Shown one piece after another: positions 7,411-11,612 of a stretch of DNA of 11,612 nucleotides. A program made the position numbers and the translations under genes. The DNA comes from SZUA-451 sp034721895 (lineage in GTDB: Bacteria > Campylobacterota > Campylobacteria > Campylobacterales > Sulfurovaceae), in contig JAYEND010000004.1 in NCBI GenBank assembly GCA_034721895.1, positions 1 through 11,612 on the forward strand, in the 5' to 3' direction. The notes beneath the pieces were generated by a model, which worked only from the letters and a program-made list of their open reading frames with translations, was not told the origin of the DNA and did no database searches. Position 1 is the stretch's first letter; every line of letters begins with the position of its first letter.

Positions 7411-7765
7411 CGGCGGTGCATTCGGTGCACTGCTTCGTATGATGATCAACGGATTTGTCAACCGTCATGTGGAGCACACCCTCCCCTTCGGTACCCTGAC
7501 TGCCAACCTGCTTGGAAGTCTGGTGATCGGTATCCTCTTTGCCTGGTTTCATATCAACACAAGCCTTTCTCCGCATATGAAATCTTTTCTTGTTACAGGT
7601 TTGCTGGGCGCTATGACAACCTACTCCACTTTTGCTATAGAAAGCTTCTTTCTTCTGGAATCAGGTCATTACGGTCATGCTTTTGCCAATATGGCACTCA
7701 ACCTCTTTGGAACCATTCTGATGGCCGGTATAGGTTATCTGGGTGTTCTGCAACTTGCCAGATAA
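7379..7765 (+). CDS. crcB: Fluoride ion channel CrcB/Fluc
   Basis: Small membrane protein that exports fluoride as an antiparallel dual-topology dimer. 128 residues with four hydrophobic helices, the standard Fluc size. Conserved elements: GGAFGALLR in helix 1, GTLTANLLGS in helix 2 (pore Asn), and GLLGAMTTYSTFAIES in the helix-3 break, where the TTYST region carries the sodium- and fluoride-binding residues. A single gene means a homodimer. AAAGG at 7365-7369 lies 9 nt before the ATG, inside plsC. No fluoride riboswitch can lie directly upstream, because the start is inside plsC; expression therefore probably follows the operon rather than fluoride. Confidence 0.95.
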   Translation: MSWLTIIAVASGGAFGALLRMMINGFVNRHVEHTLPFGTLTANLLGSLVIGILFAWFHINTSLSPHMKSFLVTGLLGAMTTYSTFAIESFFLLESGHYGHAFANMALNLFGTILMAGIGYLGVLQLAR

Positions 7766-7774
7766 AGGAAATAA

Positions 7775-7993
7775 ATGTTCACACTCAGAGAAGAACTGGA
7801 AAAACATATCAGAAAACTGATCATGCCACTTAAAGCGGAAGAGGATCTCATAGAGGTTCTGAGAAAACGTTTGACCAAAAAAGAGTATAAACTTCTCAAG
7901 GCGATGGCATTGGAAACACCTGAGGCTGAAACCTTTATCACTCTGAATCTTGATGCGGAAAGCTATGATAAGATGAAAAAGAAATTGATTTGA
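7775..7993 (+). CDS. Small hypothetical protein, 72 residues
   Basis: Not recognised. The reading frame has a clear ribosome site (AAGGAAA at 7766-7772) immediately after the crcB stop, so it is probably translated as the last gene of the series. The product is highly charged and looks all-helical: an amphipathic N-terminal helix (about 1-32: LREELEKHIRKLIMPL and on), LTKKEYKLLKAMALETPEAE in the middle (a spacing that could fit a helix-turn-helix, but this is weak), and a Lys-rich end (MKKKLI). No signal peptide or membrane segment, so probably cytoplasmic. Its stop lies 4 bp from the stop of the convergent lipoprotein gene. Its place in the operon suggests it is a genuine gene; its role is unknown. 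Confidence 0.75.
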   Translation: MFTLREELEKHIRKLIMPLKAEEDLIEVLRKRLTKKEYKLLKAMALETPEAETFITLNLDAESYDKMKKKLI

Positions 7994-7997
7994 TTAT

Positions 7998-8237
7998 TTA
8001 CTTGTATGCGACGGTATCTCCGGTCAACACTTCTTGAGTTGCCCGTTCGACGGCGCTATCCATATCAACGTCTACTTCCGGTACCGGTAGCGGTGGAACT
8101 TTGGAATTGCTGCTCGCTACCGGGTTAACGACTTTTTTCTCTTCTACTTTTTTTTCAACCGGCTGTACTACAACCTGCTTACTGCTGCATCCCGCCAGCA
8201 TCAGAAGTGCTGATATTCCCAAGACGATGTGTTTCAT
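7998..8237 (-). CDS. Small putative lipoprotein
   Basis: 79 residues starting MKHIVLGISALLMLAGCSSK: a type II signal peptide with lipobox LAGC, the acylated Cys being residue 17, followed by SSK. The mature part is short, Val/Lys/Pro-rich and low-complexity (VEKKVEEKKVV, PPLPVPEVDVDMD), and looks like a flexible linker rather than a folded domain. Serines after the Cys suggest outer-membrane sorting under the E. coli +2 rule, which may not apply in this phylum. I chose ATG at 8237 because GGAG lies 7 nt upstream; a TTG at 8252 in the same frame would put extra residues before the signal peptide. Function unknown. It is divergent from the desulforubrerythrin gene and convergent with the 72-residue gene. 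Confidence 0.85.
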   Translation of the reverse strand: MKHIVLGISALLMLAGCSSKQVVVQPVEKKVEEKKVVNPVASSNSKVPPLPVPEVDVDMDSAVERATQEVLTGDTVAYK

Positions 8238-8244
8238 TATACTA

Positions 8245-8248
8245 CTCC
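8245..8248 (-). promoter_or_regulatory. Ribosome binding site deciding the lipoprotein start
   Basis: Reverse-strand GGAG, 7 nt before the ATG at 8237. This fixes the ATG rather than the in-frame upstream TTG at 8252 as the likely start. Confidence 0.75.
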
Positions 8249-8313
8249 GCAAAATTTTTATGTATATTATCCCAAGTTAGCTAATGAAAGCCTGTATCAT
8301 CCCGCTTCTTCTT

Positions 8314-8336
8314 TGATATAATAAAATAAAATATCA
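8314..8336 (+). promoter_or_regulatory. Extended -10 promoter and overlapping dyad of the desulforubrerythrin gene
   Basis: TGATATAAT at 8314-8322 is an extended -10 (TGn plus TATAAT); no good -35 is seen. The expected start near 8329 gives a leader of about 18 nt. A perfect 6-bp inverted repeat, TGATAT (8314-8319) and ATATCA (8331-8336) with an 11-bp spacer, covers the -10 and the start site. It could be an operator for a peroxide or iron regulator such as PerR or Fur, but it does not closely match a PerR box, and AT-rich DNA yields such dyads by chance. The promoter call is firmer than the operator call. Confidence 0.55.
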
Positions 8337-8346
8337 GGAGAAGACG

Positions 8347-9000
8347 ATGAGACAATATGAAACCTACAAGTGCAACAAATGCGGTAATGAGGTAGAAGTC
8401 AGTAAAGTGGGCGGAGGAACACTGGTTTGCTGTGGCGAAGAGATGGCATGCATCACAGAAGACCTGACCATGGTCAACCTCATGAAAGCTGTCGCCGGTG
8501 AATCGATGGCAAGAAACAAGTATGAATACTATGCAAAGATCGCACAAAAAGAGGGGTACCGTGATATCGCTGCCCATTTTCAGCGTGCTGCCGACAATGA
8601 AAAGACCCATGCCAAGCTTGAGTTGAAACTCCATAATATGATGAAAAATGGGGCAGAGTTCGGTGATACCATTGCCAATCTCAATGATGCTATTGCCGGT
8701 GAAAGTTATGAAAATCTCACCATGTACCCTGACTTTGCCAAAGTTGCAGAAGAGGAAGGCAATAAAGAAGCATCCAGACTCTTCAAAGGTATAGGGAAGA
8801 TCGAAGTGGAGCATGAGAAAATGTATCGTGAACTGCTGGAGAGGCTTGAATCAGGTCATGAGTATGAGAGTGATAATGATGAAGAAGAGTGGATCTGCGA
8901 AGTCTGCGGACACATCCATAGAGGTAAAAAACCGCCTAAAGTCTGCCCTGTCTGCAAACACCCTCAGGAGTATCAGTCAAGATTACTTGAAAAAAAGTAA
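8347..9000 (+). CDS. Desulforubrerythrin (desulforedoxin-rubrerythrin-rubredoxin protein)
   Basis: Non-heme iron peroxidase that reduces hydrogen peroxide, protecting microaerobic or anaerobic cells; cytoplasmic. 217 residues with three metal sites in order. An N-terminal desulforedoxin-like centre has Cys9, Cys12, Cys28 and Cys29. A rubrerythrin four-helix diiron domain (about 40-165) has ligands Glu52, Glu85 and His88 (EKTH), Glu119 and Glu122 (GESYE), and Glu153 and His156 (EVEH). A C-terminal rubredoxin has Cys184, Cys187, Cys200 and Cys203. This architecture matches the protein called Rrc or desulforubrerythrin in Campylobacter jejuni, one reason for placing the window in the Campylobacterota. 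All expected ligands are present. AGGAG at 8336-8340 lies 6 nt before the ATG. Confidence 0.95.
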   Translation: MRQYETYKCNKCGNEVEVSKVGGGTLVCCGEEMACITEDLTMVNLMKAVAGESMARNKYEYYAKIAQKEGYRDIAAHFQRAADNEKTHAKLELKLHNMMKNGAEFGDTIANLNDAIAGESYENLTMYPDFAKVAEEEGNKEASRLFKGIGKIEVEHEKMYRELLERLESGHEYESDNDEEEWICEVCGHIHRGKKPPKVCPVCKHPQEYQSRLLEKK

Positions 9001-9039
9001 TTTACGTTGAGTATTAATAGTTGAAGAAAGGGTCAAACC

Positions 9040-11298
9040 ATGCGAGCAGGCATCAAACATATTATTGTTTTGTGGCTTATGCTGATCTTCAGTGCTTCTG
9101 CTGCTGAGACATCATGGGCTGGAAAATGGCATGTCTTTTGGAAACATGGTGCTATGGTGTTGACGTTGGAGCATCATGGCAATGATGTTAACGGGAGTTA
9201 TGAACCTACACATGGGAGACTCAAGGGACACATTGAAGACAATAAGCTCCATGCAGTTACAATAAATGAAAATGGCCGATCCAATTTAACCCTCACAATG
9301 GGCCAGACCGGCAGTTCATTTTTTGGTAATGCCAAAACTGGTGACTGGATTACTGGTATAAAAGTGGATGCAGACAGTGAGTATAATACACTATTGATAG
9401 ATGATTCCTCACCCATGCACACTTTTTACTCTTTTCTAAAATTTGGAAACAGTGTGAGAACCGGCCATTATGAAGCACTTGAAAAAGCACTTTATCTCTT
9501 GTATATGGATGAAAATCAGCAAAAATATTATTATGGAAAAAGATTAGCACTCACTACCACATTCTTTCAGATATTAGATGCCTGCACAGTTGAAAAGTAC
9601 GCTTTCAATCGAAATCTACAAGGTGACTATGATAGTATCATCCTTCATCAGGCTGGAACTGTCAACACAGTTGAAGTTGAATTTATCAAAGTGGATAATG
9701 CAGAGGGATGGAAGATAAGTGTTCCCAGCATAAAGAAAATGGAAGAAACATTAAGAACTCTTATGAACGCACGGGGTCGCCATGAAATTGATCCAAACGC
9801 AAATCTCCAGCTCACGAATCCACGCGATACGATGCGTACATTCATTGAACAATATAAGCGCTGGGATAAGAATGGAAAAGCATATGTTATTTCAACTATG
9901 AATCTCTCTTCAGTCGATCCGGCTATTTGGGAGTGGCAGGCACCGCTGCTCTCTTATTATCTTATGGGGGTTCTTGACCGTATCAGCGAAATCGTTTATC
10001 AGGAGATACCCAATGATCCCAAAAGCAAAAAGCCTTATGTTCATTTTCATCATCCTGTAGGGAATATTGTCATTGCACCTTATGAGGTAGAGGGAAAGAC
10101 ACGGTGGCAATTCACCCCCGAAACAATTGGAACGATAGAGGTGCTCTTCGAAGAGATGGAAGATGTTCCTCTCAAAGTACCGGCCAGAATGATCAGTGAG
10201 AATGAGCTCTATTTCAGCCTCAAAAACCTTGCCCAGTCGATCTCCCCCCTTCTATTAAAGAAGTTCTACGACACTGCCTTGTGGCAGATTATTCTGCTGG
10301 GATTGGTCGTCTTTTTGGCGGGGTGGGTCAGCTATTTTGCCAAATGGGTCACACTCCATATAGTCAAAAGATTCTATCTGACAAAACGATGGACGGACGA
10401 GATGATCACCTTGCGATTTCTGCGCCCTGTTCAGATCCTGGCTTTCGGACTCGTGCTCCTCTATGGTGCGCATCAGCTTGGCTTGTCTGATTTTCTCTTT
10501 TCCATCATCAAAACTTTTTCCCATCTGATGATCATGATAGGTGTCGCATGGCTGGCTTTTAACCTGATCGATATCGTCATCTCTATCTTCAAGATACGGG
10601 CCAAGCGGCATGCATCCGAAGTCGATGACATCCTACTTTCGCTCGTCAGCAGTATTTTGCGTATCGGAGTAGTGCTTTCAGCTACCTTTGCAGTGGCGGA
10701 GATATTAGGCATACCTTACAAGACAGTGGTCGCCGGTTTGGGTATTGGTGGTTTGGCATTTGCCATCGCAGCCAAAGATACCATTGCCAACTTCTTTGGC
10801 TCAGCGATCATCATCGCGGACAGGCCTTTCAAGACAGGCGACATGGTCAAGATCGGTTCAGATATGGGAAGGATCGTCAATGTTGGTATTCGATCAACGA
10901 CAATTCGTACTATGCAAGACACTGTCCTTACTGTTCCCAACAATTTGATCACCCGTGAGATGATCGATAACTACTCCAGACGCGAAGCGATGCGTTTTGA
11001 TACGGAGTTCTTTTTCGATCTGGACACATCCAAAGAGACGCTTGACAGTTTGGATGTGTCCATTGCGGAGTATCTTGCCAAAAGTGAGCGTATCGATCAT
11101 GACAAAGTCATCCTCACCGGAGCCAACGACTATACCAAGCGCGGCATCAGCTATGGCCTGACATTCTTTGCCAAAGCGACGACACTCGAAGAGTACAGTG
11201 AGTGCAGACATATTTTGATCACAGAAATCGCACAGATCGTCAAGGATCATCAGATCGAACTGGTCTCGATCAATCATGAATATATCGAGGAGAAGTAA
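9040..11298 (+). CDS. MscS-family mechanosensitive channel with large periplasmic N-terminal region
   Basis: Inner-membrane small-conductance channel of the MscS superfamily, which opens under membrane tension to relieve osmotic pressure. 752 residues against about 286 in E. coli MscS. A signal peptide covers about 1-22. Residues 26-115 form a beta-rich module (GKWHVFWKHGAM, GNDVNGSYEP, DWITGIKV). Residues 124-372 look like two copies of one domain. Transmembrane helices lie near 412-432, 462-480, 493-515 and 535-557, followed by the pore helix TM3 (AGLGIGGLAFAIAAKD, from 565). The MscS beta domain follows (FKTGDMVKIG, VGIRSTTIRTMQDT, VPNNLITRE), then the vestibule. A good ribosome site (GAAAGGG) precedes the ATG. 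It lies 39 nt after the desulforubrerythrin gene, so it may be co-transcribed; a weak promoter of its own (TTGAAA 8987, TATTAA 9012, 19-bp spacer) is possible. Confidence 0.94.
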   Translation: MRAGIKHIIVLWLMLIFSASAAETSWAGKWHVFWKHGAMVLTLEHHGNDVNGSYEPTHGRLKGHIEDNKLHAVTINENGRSNLTLTMGQTGSSFFGNAKTGDWITGIKVDADSEYNTLLIDDSSPMHTFYSFLKFGNSVRTGHYEALEKALYLLYMDENQQKYYYGKRLALTTTFFQILDACTVEKYAFNRNLQGDYDSIILHQAGTVNTVEVEFIKVDNAEGWKISVPSIKKMEETLRTLMNARGRHEIDPNANLQLTNPRDTMRTFIEQYKRWDKNGKAYVISTMNLSSVDPAIWEWQAPLLSYYLMGVLDRISEIVYQEIPNDPKSKKPYVHFHHPVGNIVIAPYEVEGKTRWQFTPETIGTIEVLFEEMEDVPLKVPARMISENELYFSLKNLAQSISPLLLKKFYDTALWQIILLGLVVFLAGWVSYFAKWVTLHIVKRFYLTKRWTDEMITLRFLRPVQILAFGLVLLYGAHQLGLSDFLFSIIKTFSHLMIMIGVAWLAFNLIDIVISIFKIRAKRHASEVDDILLSLVSSILRIGVVLSATFAVAEILGIPYKTVVAGLGIGGLAFAIAAKDTIANFFGSAIIIADRPFKTGDMVKIGSDMGRIVNVGIRSTTIRTMQDTVLTVPNNLITREMIDNYSRREAMRFDTEFFFDLDTSKETLDSLDVSIAEYLAKSERIDHDKVILTGANDYTKRGISYGLTFFAKATTLEEYSECRHILITEIAQIVKDHQIELVSINHEYIEEK

Positions 11299-11321
11299 GT
11301 AATACTTTCATAGATACTGAA

Positions 11322-11380
11322 GCATACCCCCACTTGGAGGACTCAAGCTCGCTCCCATACTGTGTGTGGGAATGCATACC
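11322..11380. repeat. REP-like palindromic element (candidate)
   Basis: In the gap between the stops of the channel gene and the TPR gene, TCCCA (11353-11357) and TGGGA (11367-11371) form a short hairpin. Outside it, GCATACCCCCAC (11322-11333) pairs imperfectly (10 of 12) with GTGTGGGAATGC (11364-11375). GCATACC occurs twice (11322-11328 and 11374-11380). The segment TGGGAATGCATACCG resembles interspersed palindromes I have seen in many environmental proteobacterial genomes. No T-run follows, but a long hairpin between convergent genes could also stop transcription. Being interspersed cannot be shown from one copy. Confidence 0.45.
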
Positions 11381-11388
11381 GACGGTTA

Positions 11389-11612
11389 TTACTGCACCGA
11401 GAAATTCTGCAATGCTTTCGCCTTTTTCTTATACACTTTACTTTTCTGAACATTACCGCCCTTTTCATAATAGTAAGCAAGTCCGGATACTATCTGCAGA
11501 TCTCCAGTATGTTTTTTGTATACCTCTTCGAGGATTTTGATCGCCTCGGCAGGGTTCTCTTCTCCGATGGAGACGGCATAGACATAGCTGATCCGTGCAT
11601 CATTTTTGTCGA
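11389..11612 (-). CDS. TPR-repeat protein, C-terminal end only
   Basis: The last 73 residues of a protein whose start lies beyond the right edge; two stop codons in a row end it (TAA at 11391-11389, then another TAA). The residues read as tetratricopeptide-type helix pairs: ARISYVYAVSIGEENPAEAIKILEE, with the A-x-A-I-x-x-L-E pattern, then a helix with SGLAYYYEKGGNVQKSKVYKKKA. This kind of end is found in TPR scaffold or assembly proteins, including some multiheme cytochrome-associated ones, but the visible part cannot tell which. The tail is Lys-rich. Not assignable further. Confidence 0.75.
   Translation of the reverse strand, partial: DKNDARISYVYAVSIGEENPAEAIKILEEVYKKHTGDLQIVSGLAYYYEKGGNVQKSKVYKKKAKALQNFSVQ

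Noticed and set aside
8078..8087. Palindrome CCGGTACCGG inside the lipoprotein gene
   Set aside because: It is explained by codons of the Pro/Val-rich segment, has no T-run, and is too far from the stop to be a terminator.
8281..8814. A 177-codon reverse-strand frame opposite the desulforubrerythrin gene
   Set aside because: Antisense to a gene whose metal ligands are all accounted for; no independent support.
11334..11540. A 68-codon forward frame after the channel gene
   Set aside because: It begins in the REP-like element and runs antisense to the TPR-type frame, which has clear repeat helices and tandem stops.

Overview
The window looks like chromosomal core DNA from a member of the Campylobacterota (formerly Epsilonproteobacteria). 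A Sulfurovum- or Sulfurimonas-type genus seems most likely, but the genus is an inference. The main support is gene order: clpB (reverse), then S41 protease, purC, purS, purQ, a periplasmic protein, plsC and crcB (forward). As I recall it, this is close to the Campylobacter jejuni order Cj0509c to Cj0517. A desulforubrerythrin-type peroxidase and AT-rich intergenic DNA fit the same phylum.

Layout. Positions 2-2434 (reverse) hold the first 811 codons of the disaggregase clpB, whose 3' end lies outside the window. The 207-bp divergent gap (2435-2641) carries a perfect sigma-70 promoter for clpB (TTGACA, 17 bp, TATAAT). An inverted repeat close to the HspR operator (HAIR) overlaps it, which suggests heat-shock repression. 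The same gap has a stem-loop just ahead of the S41 protease gene. Positions 2642-7993 form one tightly packed forward gene series: S41 protease, purC, purS, purQ, an unassigned envelope protein with a C-terminal SH3-like domain, plsC, crcB and a 72-residue unknown. Adjacent genes in it abut, overlap by 1-32 nt or, at the end, are 9 nt apart, so translational coupling is likely. Purine synthesis (SAICAR synthetase and two subunits of FGAM synthase; purL is not here) is thus packed with phospholipid synthesis, fluoride export and envelope proteolysis.

A small lipoprotein gene (7998-8237, reverse) converges on this series with only 4 bp between the stop codons. It is divergent from a three-domain desulforubrerythrin (8347-9000) that has an extended -10 promoter with an overlapping inverted repeat. 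Next is a 752-residue MscS-family channel (9040-11298). Its large periplasmic N-terminal part holds a beta-rich module followed by what appears to be a tandemly duplicated domain of about 115 residues. A REP-like palindromic element lies in the gap at 11322-11380. The last 73 codons of a TPR-type protein run in from the right edge on the reverse strand (11389-11612).

I see no mobile element, CRISPR array, tRNA, rRNA or defence system. I do not see a clearly novel multi-gene system. The points most worth a second look are the HspR-type operator, the domain architecture of the channel, the REP-like element and the two unassigned proteins in the purine gene series.
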